From an uncultured Actinomycetes bacterium (lineage in GTDB: Bacteria > Actinomycetota > Thermoleophilia > Solirubrobacterales > Solirubrobacteraceae): a stretch of DNA of 20,383 nt. Under the pieces are notes generated by a model. That model was given only the letters and a program-made list of their open reading frames with translations, did no database searches and was not told the DNA's origin. Position 1 is the first letter of the stretch, and every line of letters starts with the position of its first letter. The stretch is from positions 1 to 20,383 of the forward strand of contig CALAQT010000465.1 in NCBI GenBank assembly GCA_937888775.1. The letters are read 5' to 3'. Shown here piece by piece: positions 12,852 through 20,383 of the stretch. The position numbers and the translations under genes were made by a program.

Positions 12852-15216
12852 ATGGTGAGCTCGATGAACGGTCACTCGCGCGCGCATGGGGAGGGCGCGC
12901 CACTTCGTGAGGCGCCGGTCGCGCTTGATGCTCTGCGGTCGTTGCCCGGTGGGTCGGTGCTGGTGTTTGATCGCGAGCTGCGCTATGTGCTCGCGACGGG
13001 GGGAGCGCTGAAGATCCAGGGATATGCGCCCGAGGACTTGGAGTGACGGTTCTGCGCTGAGGTTGTGCCGGCGGACCGATGGGCGATCTATGAGCCGATG
13101 TATCTGGCGGCCTTGAATGGCGAGGAGACCGCCGTTGAGCTTGACTCGCTCGGCGGTGCGTCTCGGTTCACGGTCGAGGTCGGCCCGCTCCGTGACGAGA
13201 GGGGCGACGCGATCGGGGGAGTCGCGATCGCTCGGGACGTCACTGCTGTGCGGCAGCTTGAGGCCGAGGTTCGGCTCAGAGAGCGGGTGCTTGATGCTGC
13301 CTTTGAGGCGTCGCCGGTGGGGGTTGTCCGCGCGACTGTGGAGGGCCGGTATATCGAGGTCAACGACGCGTTCGCTGAGATGCTCGGCTATTCCCGGAGC
13401 GATCTGGCGGGCATGACGTTCCGCGAAGTGACGCATCCCGAGGACATTGATGCTGACGAGCGGGGACGGGTCGCTTTCATCACCGCTGGTGGGCGACGCC
13501 AACATCGTGGGGAGAAGCGCTATGTCCGTGCGGACGGCGAGGTCGTCTGGGGGCTCGTCTCGGCCACGCTGATCGAGGCCAGCGGCCATCCGCCGGAGTT
13601 CCACATCCAGGTGATCGACATCACCGAGCGTAAGCGGTTGGAGGAGAGATTCCGCGGTTTGTTGGAGTCCGCGCCGGACGCGATCGTTGTTGTGGACGAT
13701 CAAGGCGTGATTGCGCTGGTCAACGCGCAGACCGAGAGGATGTTTGGCTACGACCGAGACGAGTTGCTCGGTCAGCGGGTGAGATGCTCGTACCGGATGG
13801 CGCTCGACGCGGCCACGCGGCTCATCGATCGGACTATGCGTCTGATCCGCATCCCCGTGGGATGGGGTCTGGTCTGGAGTTGCGCGGGCGGCGCAAGGAC
13901 GGCACCGAGTTCCCGGTTGAGGCCTCGCTGAGCCCGTTGGAGACCGACGGTCGGACGCTGATCTCGAGCGCGATTCGCGATGTGAGCGAGCGTACGCGGT
14001 TGGAGGGTCTTGCCGGCCACCTCGCGGCGGTCGTGGAGTCTTGCGCCGATGCGATCATCAGCAAGACTACGGACGGGACGATCGTGAGCTGGAATCCCGG
14101 CGCGGAACGGCTGTACGGGTATTCCGAGGCCGAGATCACGGGCCAGTCGATCGCACTGCTCGTGCCCGATGGCCAGGACGACGAGGTTGCGAAGCTGCTC
14201 GCTCGAGTGGCTGCAGGAGAGCGTGTCGATCTCTTCGAGACCACGCGGCGCCGCAAGAACGGCTCACTCATCGACGTGTCGCTGACGATCTCCGCAGTCC
14301 GCGACTCAAGCGGCCGGGTCGTGGGAGCGTCAACGATCGCGCGAGACATCACCGAACAGAAGCGATCCGCGCACGACCTCGCGGAGGCGCGTAGAGACAT
14401 CGATCGATTCTTCGGTCTCTCACTCGACTTGATGGCGATCGCAAACGACAAAGGGCACTTCATCCGCGTGAACCCAGCGTTCGAGCGAACACTCGGATAC
14501 TCGCTCAAGTACCTGACTGAGAGACCGTTCGCGCGGAATTCGTTCACCCGGACGACCTCGAGAGCACGCTTCGGCAGTACGCCGAGCTGCTGTCGGGTAA
14601 TCGCGCGATCGGATTCGAGAACCGCTATCGCTGCGAGGACGGATCGTTTAGGTGGCTGCTGTGGAACGCCACGGCGATCGAAGACGGGTTCGTTTACTGC
14701 ACCGCCCGTGACGTCACCGAGCGCAAGCAGCTGGAGGATTCCGTCCGGGAGGCCGAAGAGCTATTGGCGCTCTCGTTTGACCACTCACCGCTCGGAATGA
14801 CTCTGACAGCGCCGGGTCAGCGCACGCTGAGGGTCAATCGGGCGTTTGCCGACATGCTCGGCTACACGGTCGACGAGATGCTCGCCAGCCAGGATCCAAA
14901 GCACGTCACCCATCCCGACGACCGAGCAGTCGACGAGGAGAACGTCCGCGCTCTGGTTGGCGGAGACGCGGACGCCGCTCGATGGGAGAAACGCTACATC
15001 CATGCCGACGGACACACTGTGTCGGCGCTCGTGTCGGTGACGCTGCTGCGCCACCGCGACGGCACCCCGCGCCTGCTGATCGCGCAGATCGAGGACATCA
15101 CCGAACGCAAACGAATGGAGCAGCGGCTGCGCCAACTCGCAGACCACGACAGCCTCACCGGGCTTCGCAACCGGCGCACTCGCGCGTTCCGGCCTCGCCA
15201 CCCAGTCACCTACTAG
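12852..15216 (+). pseudogene. Multi-PAS/GGDEF signalling protein, broken by one stop and two frameshifts and truncated
   Basis: Reading across lesions gives about 788 codons with six PAS/PAC units, each closing with a motif like ITERKRLEE (PAC-like ends near 13250, 13635, 14000, 14360, 14730 and 15115). The lesions are TGA at 13044-13046 where relatives have Gly (EDLE*R), a missing base near 13781 (GQRV then MLVPDGARRGHA), and a shift near 14535 (TERPFA then EFVHPDDLESTL). The end reads LRQLADHDSLTGLRNRR, the start of a GGDEF domain, and is then cut at about 15175; the catalytic part is absent. The intact ancestor was probably a cytoplasmic sensor making c-di-GMP. It ends tail-to-tail on a recombinase fragment. 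PAS codon usage has more T than in neighbours, hinting at transfer. Confidence 0.85.
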
Positions 15217-15625
15217 ACCCGGGCGTTATCGATCCGGGTCGCCCGCGACTGGGCGGCGTAGCGAGTCCATTCGCCGCCCGCGAGCCGGTAGCACTTGCTC
15301 GCGCTGGTCTCGGAGATCCCGAGCAGCTCGGCGAGGATCATCGGTGAGAGCAATGCCGCGAGGGTCATCATCGCGGCGGTGCGACCGCCGAGCGTTCTAA
15401 CGCCGAGCCGCTTGAGTCGTTTGGCCGCGTGCGCGTGGGTAAGCGGCTTTCCGACTCGCATCCCCTGAAACAGCCATGGTGGCGCTGCTCCGGCGATGGC
15501 GGTCGTCGCGCGTCCCGCCGGGTTCCGGGCGAGCGTCGCGGTGAGTTGCGCGAGCGGCTCGGGCAGCTCGACCGGCTCCCGTCCAGTGGGCCGCTCCGCT
15601 TGACCGAAGGCGCCACACCTCCGTA
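15213..15625 (-). pseudogene. C-terminal fragment of an integrase/recombinase-like protein
   Basis: The minus frame ending at 15213 reads ERPTGREPVELPEPLAQL, then PPWLFQGMRVGKPLTHAHAA, KRLKRLGVRTLGGRTAAMMT, LAALLSPMILAELLGISETS and GGEWTRYAA. This pattern (WLFPG-R-G-P, L-LGI-, ARN-ALLQLA, LADLLGI--) is the C-terminal part of a tyrosine-recombinase-like family common in actinobacterial mobile DNA. No start codon precedes it before the thiolase stop at 15626, so the N-terminal part is gone. It is a scar of a mobile element; the family name is from memory of the pattern. Confidence 0.6.
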
Positions 15626-16828
15626 TCAGCGCAAGCGCTCGATCAGCATCGCCTGCCCCATTCCGCCCGCGACGCACATCGACTCGATCCCGTAGGTGCC
15701 GTCGAGTGCGGTCAGGCCATTGATCAGCGTGGTCATGATTCGCGCCCCGGTCATGCCGAACGGATGGCCGAGGGCGATCGCGCCGCCGAACGGGTTGAGC
15801 TTCTCCGCCGGGATGCCAAGGTCATCCATGCACGGGACGATCTGGGCGGCGAACGCCTCGTTGATCTCGACGATGTCGATGTCCTCGATCTTCATTCCCG
15901 TCTGGGCCAGCAGCGCCTGGATCGCCGGGATCGGGCCCAGACCCATGATCTCCGGCCGGATCGCAGCGACCGTCGAGGCGATGATCCGAGCCTTGGGCGC
16001 CAGACCGAGGCGCTTGGCCTTCTCGTCTGACATCACCAGCACGGCCGCGCCGCCGTCATTGAGCGGGCACGAGTTCCCGGCGGTCACCGTACCGTTCTCC
16101 CTGAAGGCGGGCTTGAGCTTGGCCAGCACCTCCATCGTCGTGCCCGGGCGGGGACCGTCGTCCTTATCGACGATCGTCTCCGGGACGGAGACCTGGTTGC
16201 CCTCCTTGTCGACATCATCGTGTGCGGGCACCGTGACCGGGATGATCTCGGCGGCGAAGTGGCCTGAGTCACGCGCTTGCACCGCGCGCGCCTGCGAGGT
16301 CACGGCCCACTCGTCCTGGGCCTCGCGGCTGACGTGGCAGCGCTCGGCGACGTTCTCGGCCGTCATCCCCATCGGTATGTAGACGTCATACACCGAGCCC
16401 TGGGAACCGTCGAGCGCAGGGTGCTTGGCCTCTTCCATCATCCCCGCGCCCAGGCCGGCGCGTGACACCGCCTCCACCCCGGCGGCGATGTACTGGTCGC
16501 CCTCGCCGCATTTGACCGCGTGGGACGCCATCCGGATCGTCGTCAGCGAGGAGGCGCAGAAGCGGTTTACCGTGCAGCCGGGCACGTGGTGGTCGAGCCC
16601 GGCCAGCAGCGCGGCGTTACGCCCGATGTTGTAGCCCTGCTCGCCGATCCCCGATGCGGCGCCCATCAGCACGTCGACGGTCTCCGAGAAGTCGACCTGG
16701 GGGTTGCGCTCGATCAGCGCCCGGATCGGGATCGCCGCCAGCTCGTCGGCGCGGACGGTCTTCAGCGAGCCCTTCATCGCGCGCCCGATCGGCGTGCGAA
16801 TGGCGTCGACGATCACTGCTTCTGGCAT
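15626..16828 (-). CDS. Acetyl-CoA acetyltransferase / 3-ketoacyl-CoA thiolase
   Basis: A 400-residue thiolase that cleaves 3-ketoacyl-CoA (or condenses acetyl-CoA) in fatty-acid metabolism. The acyl-accepting Cys91 is in VNRFCASSL, the Asn-Glu-Ala-Phe motif in EINEAFAAQ, the catalytic His355 in GGAIALGHPFGMTGAR, and the proton-exchanging Cys385 in ESMCVAGGMGQAM. Length and start (MPEAVIVDAIRTPIGRAMKG) are typical. AGGAG (16843-16839) lies 10 bases before the ATG. The gene follows the metallopeptidase gene on the same strand, but a strong terminator lies between, so it should have its own promoter. Both degradative and biosynthetic roles fit. Confidence 0.93.
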   Translation of the reverse strand: MPEAVIVDAIRTPIGRAMKGSLKTVRADELAAIPIRALIERNPQVDFSETVDVLMGAASGIGEQGYNIGRNAALLAGLDHHVPGCTVNRFCASSLTTIRMASHAVKCGEGDQYIAAGVEAVSRAGLGAGMMEEAKHPALDGSQGSVYDVYIPMGMTAENVAERCHVSREAQDEWAVTSQARAVQARDSGHFAAEIIPVTVPAHDDVDKEGNQVSVPETIVDKDDGPRPGTTMEVLAKLKPAFRENGTVTAGNSCPLNDGGAAVLVMSDEKAKRLGLAPKARIIASTVAAIRPEIMGLGPIPAIQALLAQTGMKIEDIDIVEINEAFAAQIVPCMDDLGIPAEKLNPFGGAIALGHPFGMTGARIMTTLINGLTALDGTYGIESMCVAGGMGQAMLIERLR

Positions 16829-16857
16829 CCGTTAATCGCTCCTGTCAGGAATGGCAA

Positions 16858-16890
16858 AGCAAAAACAAGGCCCCGCCCGGGGGCCTCTTA
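16858..16890 (-). terminator. Intrinsic terminator after the metallopeptidase-like gene
   Basis: On the minus strand AGGCCCC (16886-16880) pairs with GGGGCCT (16874-16868) across a 5-base loop, followed at once by TGTTTTT. It begins a few bases after the stop codon at 16892. It is the only canonical hairpin plus T-tract I found in the window. Confidence 0.85.
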
Positions 16891-16891
16891 T

Positions 16892-17551
16892 TCATAGCCC
16901 CAGGTCGTGCACGCCCTTCTCGTTCCAACCGAGGTGATGGGCGAGCTCGTGACGCACCGTACGCGTCACCTGCGCCTTGAGCAGCTCAGGATCGTGCCCG
17001 AAATCCCGCAGCAGCGTGTCACGGAAGATCACGATCCGGTCATGGAAGAAGTCCCGGGCGACCGTGTCACCCTGGTAGAGGCCGTACGCGCGCCGGCGCC
17101 GACCGCCGTCGGAGACCACGATCGCCACGTGCTCCAGTGCGCGGTGGAACTCGAGCGGCAGCTCGTCGATCGCGGAGCGCACGAGCGCGCGGAAGTCCTC
17201 GTCCTCGGTCGGTGCAAACAGGTCGTCGTCCTCGTCGGGGTCGGCGGGGGCGGATTCTCCGTCGTCCTCGCCCCAGACGCCCTCGGCGGCCAGGCGCTCG
17301 GCGCGCTGGACCAGCGCCTCAAAATCCGCCTCGGACTCCGGGTCGCGCCAGCCGGCGAGGTGGATCATCGCCAGCACGATCGTGCCGCCGATGATCACCG
17401 CTCCGGCGCCGAACACCGCCACGCCCTGCAGCAATCGCACCGCGAAGGAATCACTGAAGCCGGTGATCAGGCTGACCGCGCCCAGGCCCACCGTCAGCGC
17501 GGCGGCAGCGCAGAGCAGGATGCGGCGCAGGGTCGGGGGCGTCCCGGGCAT
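16892..17551 (-). CDS. Membrane-anchored zincin-like metallopeptidase family protein
   Basis: A 219-residue protein. Two hydrophobic segments (ILLCAAAALTVGLGAVSLIT at about 11-30 and VAVFGAGAVIIGGTIVLAMI at about 44-63) anchor it. An acidic linker (GEDDGESAPADPDEDDDLFA) follows. Residues about 118-219 match the short zincin-like metallopeptidase family: FRALVRSAIDELPLEFHRAL, AYGLYQGDTV, IVIFRDTLLRDFG and VRHELAHHLGWNEKGVHDLG with HExxH at 201-205. Typical members are small soluble proteins of about 120-150 residues, so the added membrane part is less usual. The substrate is unknown and proteolytic activity is unproven for the family. It starts 3 bases after the acyl-CoA dehydrogenase stop (operon) and ends at a terminator. 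Confidence 0.82.
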   Translation of the reverse strand: MPGTPPTLRRILLCAAAALTVGLGAVSLITGFSDSFAVRLLQGVAVFGAGAVIIGGTIVLAMIHLAGWRDPESEADFEALVQRAERLAAEGVWGEDDGESAPADPDEDDDLFAPTEDEDFRALVRSAIDELPLEFHRALEHVAIVVSDGGRRRRAYGLYQGDTVARDFFHDRIVIFRDTLLRDFGHDPELLKAQVTRTVRHELAHHLGWNEKGVHDLGL

Positions 17552-17554
17552 CGG

Positions 17555-18709
17555 CTACCTCAGCGTCCTGGCGATCACGAGCCGCTGGATCTCGTTCGTG
17601 CCCTCGTAGATCTGCGTGATCTTGGCGTCGCGCATCATCCGCTCCACGGGATACTCCTTGACGTAGCCGTAGCCGCCGAGCACCTGCACCGCCTCGACGG
17701 TAACCTGCATCGCGACATCCGAGCAGAACAGCTTGGCCATCGCCGAGTATTTGCCGATGTCCGGATCGCCGCGGTCGATCTTGGCGCAGGCCTGGTAGAG
17801 CAGCTCGCGGGCGGCCGCGCACTGGGTCTCCATGTCGGCGAGCTTGAACTGGATCGCCTGGAACCTGTTGATCGGCTTGCCGAACTGCTTGCGCTCACGC
17901 GCGTAGGAGGCCGCGTAGTCGGTTGCCCCCTGCGCGATGCCCAGCGCCTGGGCGGCCACCCCCAGCCGGGAGCGATCGAGCGTTGACATCGCGACCTTGA
18001 AGCCGTGGTTGACCTCCCCGACCACGTTGCTGGCCGGAACCCGCACGCCGTCGAAGATCGGCTGCCCGGTGGGCGAGCCGCGGATCCCGAGCTTGTGCTC
18101 GAGCTTGCCGACGCTGAACCCCGGGCGGTCGGCCTCCACCACGAACGCGGTGATTCCGCGGGAGTGGCCCGCCGCGCGGTCGGTGACCGCGAACACCACA
18201 TAGAAGTCGGCGACCCCCAGGTTGGTGATCCAGTTCTTGGACCCGTCGATCACCCAGTCATCGCCGTCCCGAGTGGCGCGCGTGAGCATCCCACCGGGAT
18301 CAGAGCCCGCCTCTGGCTCAGACAGCGCGAATGCCGGCGACCACTCGCCGGTGGCGCAACGCGGGAGGAAGCGATCCTTGAGCTCGTTCGATCCGAACAG
18401 CTTGATCGGCAGCGTCCCCAGCTCCTGGATCATGAGGATCAGCGCCGTCGAGGCGCACGCCTTGGCGATCTCCTCGACCGCCATGTTGAGCATCAGCGTG
18501 CCGGTGCCGGTCCCACCGTGCTCGAGCTCGAATGGCAACCCCAGGATGTCCTGCTCGGCCAACAGCTTGCGCAGGTCGTGGGGGTATGCGGCCTGCTCGT
18601 CGATCTCGGCTGCCCGCGGGGCGATCCGCTGCCGGGCGATCGCGCGGATCGTGTCCCGGAAGTCGAGGTGCTCGGACGGGAGCGTGTAGAGCTCGGACAG
18701 AGCCGACAT
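17555..18709 (-). CDS. Acyl-CoA dehydrogenase
   Basis: A 384-residue FAD enzyme for the alpha,beta-dehydrogenation of acyl-CoA in beta-oxidation or branched amino-acid breakdown. Signatures present are FALSEPEAGSDPGG (flavin/substrate loop), WVIDGSKNWITNLG, RKQFGKPINRFQAIQFKLAD and VQVLGGYGYVKEYPVERMMR. IYEGTNEIQRLVIAR carries the catalytic Glu near 369, placed as in short/medium-chain enzymes. Length is standard. The ATG at 18709 is 7 bases after TAGGAT, suggesting a leaderless start; another ATG five bases upstream is out of frame. It is first in a two-gene operon with the metallopeptidase-like gene. Chain-length specificity cannot be read from sequence alone. Confidence 0.94.
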   Translation of the reverse strand: MSALSELYTLPSEHLDFRDTIRAIARQRIAPRAAEIDEQAAYPHDLRKLLAEQDILGLPFELEHGGTGTGTLMLNMAVEEIAKACASTALILMIQELGTLPIKLFGSNELKDRFLPRCATGEWSPAFALSEPEAGSDPGGMLTRATRDGDDWVIDGSKNWITNLGVADFYVVFAVTDRAAGHSRGITAFVVEADRPGFSVGKLEHKLGIRGSPTGQPIFDGVRVPASNVVGEVNHGFKVAMSTLDRSRLGVAAQALGIAQGATDYAASYARERKQFGKPINRFQAIQFKLADMETQCAAARELLYQACAKIDRGDPDIGKYSAMAKLFCSDVAMQVTVEAVQVLGGYGYVKEYPVERMMRDAKITQIYEGTNEIQRLVIARTLR

Positions 18710-18716
18710 GTCATGG

Positions 18717-18722
18717 ATCCTA
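18717..18722 (-). promoter_or_regulatory. -10 box (TAGGAT) of a probable leaderless promoter for the acyl-CoA dehydrogenase
   Basis: TAGGAT on the minus strand ends 7 bases before the start codon. There is no ribosome binding site between them. A matching -35 is not obvious in the GC-rich sequence upstream. Confidence 0.5.
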
Positions 18723-18827
18723 CCCCGGCCCAGCCGCCGGCGGCGGAGCGCTCAGCGCCCTGGCGCGGAAGCCGGGCGCCGCCGCGGGTCGACCGTCCAA
18801 TTCCGCCCTAGATTTCGTCGCGAACTC

Positions 18828-19979
18828 TTAGAGGCCCGCGGGATGGCGGATCACGTAGTTGCCGCCATCGGCCAGGTTTCCGGTCGAATCGCTGCGCCAG
18901 CGGGGACCGGTGCCGCTGGGGATGTTGGGTCCGCCGAAATCGGCGGTGTCGAATGCGATCCCGGCGACCACGATCCAGGTGTGCGAGGAATCGGCGTAGA
19001 TCGTGATCCACTTGCCGGGGCCGGGGCTGCCGTATGACTCGAGCTCGGTTGAGTCCTCGGGGACCGAGAGCAGGTTGGCGCCGTGCAACGCAAAGCTGAC
19101 CGAGCCTGAGCAGTCGTAGCCGACGTCATTCCATCTGGCGTGGCCGCCGGCGTAGAGGTAGGGCTTGCCGATGATCTTGTTGGCCGAGGCGATCACCTGC
19201 TGGACGACGGCGGGCGCGCTCGCCGGCGGACTCGCCGTGCCGTCGGAGTTGATCTGCGCCTTGGCCACCGGGCCGGTGGTCGGATCCGCCGTGGCCACCA
19301 CCGCGCGAAGTGCCTGCGCCACCGCGTAGGAGACAACACCGTTGGCGGTCATCCCGTGGGCGGCCTGGAATGCGATCACGTTCTGCTGGGTCCCCGGTCC
19401 GAACTGGCCGTCGACGTTGGTGGGGAAGCCGGCCAGCGTCAGGTATCCCTGCAGCACGCGCACGTCGTGACCGGACATGCCCGGACGCAGCACACGCTCG
19501 CCCAGGTGCTGCGAGCCCCCGTTGGGCGTGATCGTCGTCGTGGCCGGCGCTTGGCTCGGGGTCTTGGCCGCCTTGCGCTTCAACCCTTGAGCGGAACGGC
19601 GCTTGGAGGCCGGCGCGATCAGCGCGCTGCCGCCGTTGCCCGTCGTATCGGAGGTGGGTCGCGCCGAAAGCACCGCGTTGAGCTTGCGGACGAACTGAGC
19701 GTCGACGATGCCGTCAGCGCGAAGGTGGTACTTGCGCTCGAAGCCGACGACGTTGCGCACCGTGGTGGGGCCGAAGATGCCGAGCGACGGCGTCGGGAAG
19801 CCGGCCCGGGTGAGGTCGGTCTGCAATGCGCGGATGTCACTGCCGGTCATTCCCTGCCTAAGGACCCGGTCGCCAAGGTGCGGCGAACCGGCCAGCGCTC
19901 CAGGCGCCAGCGCCGCCAGGCCGAAAACGGCGCCAAGGCCCGCTCGGCGGGTGAAACGTCCGAAGATCTCGTGCGACAA
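18828..19979 (-). CDS. Secreted peptidoglycan hydrolase with two PG-binding domains and an NlpC/P60-like domain
   Basis: A 383-residue exported cell-wall enzyme. The signal peptide (FTRRAGLGAVFGLAALAPGA, residues about 9-28) has a twin Arg that could suit Tat export. Two peptidoglycan-binding type 1 domains follow (about 36-105, VLRQGMTGSDIRALQTDLTR; about 160-228, VLRPGMSGHDVRVLQGYLTL), separated by a basic linker. The C-terminal domain (about 255-383) is NlpC/P60-like, with Cys290 in GYDCSGSVSFAL and His333 in SSHTWIVVAGIAFDT as the likely catalytic pair. The TTG at 19979 is preferred because AAGGGG lies 6 bases upstream; the TTG at 19985 directly abuts that site. It is the only gene behind the second c-di-AMP riboswitch. 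Confidence 0.88.
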   Translation of the reverse strand: MSHEIFGRFTRRAGLGAVFGLAALAPGALAGSPHLGDRVLRQGMTGSDIRALQTDLTRAGFPTPSLGIFGPTTVRNVVGFERKYHLRADGIVDAQFVRKLNAVLSARPTSDTTGNGGSALIAPASKRRSAQGLKRKAAKTPSQAPATTTITPNGGSQHLGERVLRPGMSGHDVRVLQGYLTLAGFPTNVDGQFGPGTQQNVIAFQAAHGMTANGVVSYAVAQALRAVVATADPTTGPVAKAQINSDGTASPPASAPAVVQQVIASANKIIGKPYLYAGGHARWNDVGYDCSGSVSFALHGANLLSVPEDSTELESYGSPGPGKWITIYADSSHTWIVVAGIAFDTADFGGPNIPSGTGPRWRSDSTGNLADGGNYVIRHPAGL

Positions 19980-20000
19980 GGACAACCCCTTCTCTTTCTG

Positions 20001-20140
20001 AGGCCTACGGGGTTAGCTGTCGGGCTCGCGCTGAAAGAGCTGCGCTACGCCGGTGCTCCGGCGATTCGCCCCGGGGGCCCATTCGGGCCCCATCGGGTTC
20101 CCCGTTCGTCACGACACGTGCGCCAGGACGATTCGGCTGG
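20001..20140 (-). ncRNA. Cyclic di-AMP riboswitch (ydaO-yuaA type)
   Basis: On the minus strand the aptamer blocks appear in order. AGCCGAATCG comes at the 5' side, then GGGGAACCC (20103-20095), a GGGCCC hairpin, GGGGCGAATC (20072-20063), a GCCGG/CCGGC hairpin, and the signature CCCGACAGCTAACCCCGTAG ending in GC at 20003. It closely follows the ydaO consensus, more closely than the copy at 1370. The next gene encodes a peptidoglycan hydrolase, the classic target class in actinobacteria. The aptamer ends about 12 bases before the AAGGGG ribosome binding site, with no terminator between. Confidence 0.92.
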
Positions 20141-20158
20141 GTGCTGTATCGGCAGGGC

Positions 20159-20188
20159 ACACTACTCGACCAGCAAGATCCTTGTCAC
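20159..20188 (-). promoter_or_regulatory. Possible promoter of the riboswitch-hydrolase transcript
   Basis: GTGACA (20188-20183) and TAGTGT (20164-20159) are 18 bases apart on the minus strand. A start near 20152 would put the aptamer about 12 bases from the RNA 5' end. The boxes are imperfect. Confidence 0.4.
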
Positions 20189-20267
20189 GCAGCGCTTTTA
20201 TGGAGACTTCAGCAGGAAGACGCCCGCTCTTTGTCGGATGCGACCAGCCTGCTGTTTGGACGCCGTG

Positions 20268-20381
20268 ATGGACGCGCAGCCGGAGGAGCGACCGCTGCGC
20301 GTCGTGATCGCCGATCAAGAACGGTGTACTAGTGGTGACTCCTGCAAGTCTCGTACCAATGGCATGAATTCTGGCTGTTGA
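20268..20381 (+). other. Possible response-regulator N-terminus that loses frame
   Basis: The ATG at 20268 starts MDAQPEERPLRVVIADQE, which resembles the first strand of a receiver domain (LRVVIADDE). After that the frame reads Cys/Ser-rich text without family character and stops at 20379-20381. It could be a truncated or frameshifted receiver gene or a chance match. The window ends two bases later, so it cannot be resolved. Confidence 0.25.
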
Positions 20382-20383
20382 TC

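Noticed and set aside
12561..13703. 380-codon minus-strand frame across the PAS gene
   Set aside because: Most of it mirrors clear PAS domains on the plus strand. Its last 30 codons look somewhat protein-like, but I recognise no family.
15213..15677. Complete 154-codon gene
   Set aside because: The first part lies inside the thiolase gene in antisense, and the recombinase-like text starts only after the thiolase stop with no start codon.
19140..20381. 413-codon plus-strand frame opposite the hydrolase and riboswitch
   Set aside because: It crosses the signal peptide, the riboswitch and the intergenic region without any domain; only the last codons from 20268 may be protein.
1..20383. tRNA or rRNA genes
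   Set aside because: No cloverleaf with a conserved T-loop and no rRNA signature was seen on either strand.

Overview
The window is a roughly 20 kb, very GC-rich bacterial chromosome segment. Gene content and protein style point to an actinobacterium, most likely of the Thermoleophilia/Solirubrobacterales type. The clues are an RpoD-like primary sigma factor, c-di-AMP (ydaO-type) riboswitches in front of cell-wall enzymes, EgtB of ergothioneine synthesis, class II fructose bisphosphatase, and several start codons lying only 6-9 bases after a -10-like TAGGNT box. The taxon is an inference from protein resemblance; no rRNA is present.

Layout. (1) 1-479, minus: the 5' end of rpoD with a near-consensus promoter (TTGACT-17-TATAAT). 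(2) 720-2282, plus: an Ala/Pro/Lys-rich protein of unknown role, then a c-di-AMP riboswitch and the exported RlpA-like protein it should control. (3) 2280-3613: two identical 16-bp palindromes, then (minus) a protein with a degenerate GGDEF-like domain and a 15-residue tandem repeat. (4) 3689-5644, plus: moeA (molybdenum cofactor) and a membrane-anchored protein of unknown function. (5) 5635-7097, minus: a four-helix membrane protein overlapping glpX. (6) 7167-9300, plus: a RibD-C/dihydrofolate-reductase-like reductase and egtB.

(7) 9303-15625 is a decayed stretch: a gutted egtD; an intact type 2 3-hydroxyacyl-CoA dehydrogenase-like SDR; an MFS transporter with an in-frame stop and a large deletion; a secreted Ig-like-repeat protein broken by a frameshift; an apparently intact NADPH-dependent FMN reductase; a G-run-rich tract; a multi-PAS/GGDEF regulator with one nonsense codon, two frameshifts and a lost GGDEF domain; and the C-terminal scrap of an integrase-like recombinase. 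(8) 15626-18709, minus: lipid/acyl-CoA genes (thiolase, acyl-CoA dehydrogenase) with a membrane-linked metallopeptidase-like protein between them and a good intrinsic terminator. (9) 18828-20140, minus: a secreted peptidoglycan hydrolase (two PG-binding domains plus an NlpC/P60-like domain) under a second c-di-AMP riboswitch. The last 250 bases hold a possible response-regulator start that loses its reading frame.

How it works together: two separate c-di-AMP riboswitches, about 18.5 kb apart and facing each other, each end about a dozen bases before the ribosome binding site of an exported cell-wall protein, so both genes are probably tuned by the same second messenger. The egtB gene is intact, but its expected partner egtD is destroyed here, so ergothioneine synthesis needs another egtD copy or imported hercynine, unless the sequence is misassembled.
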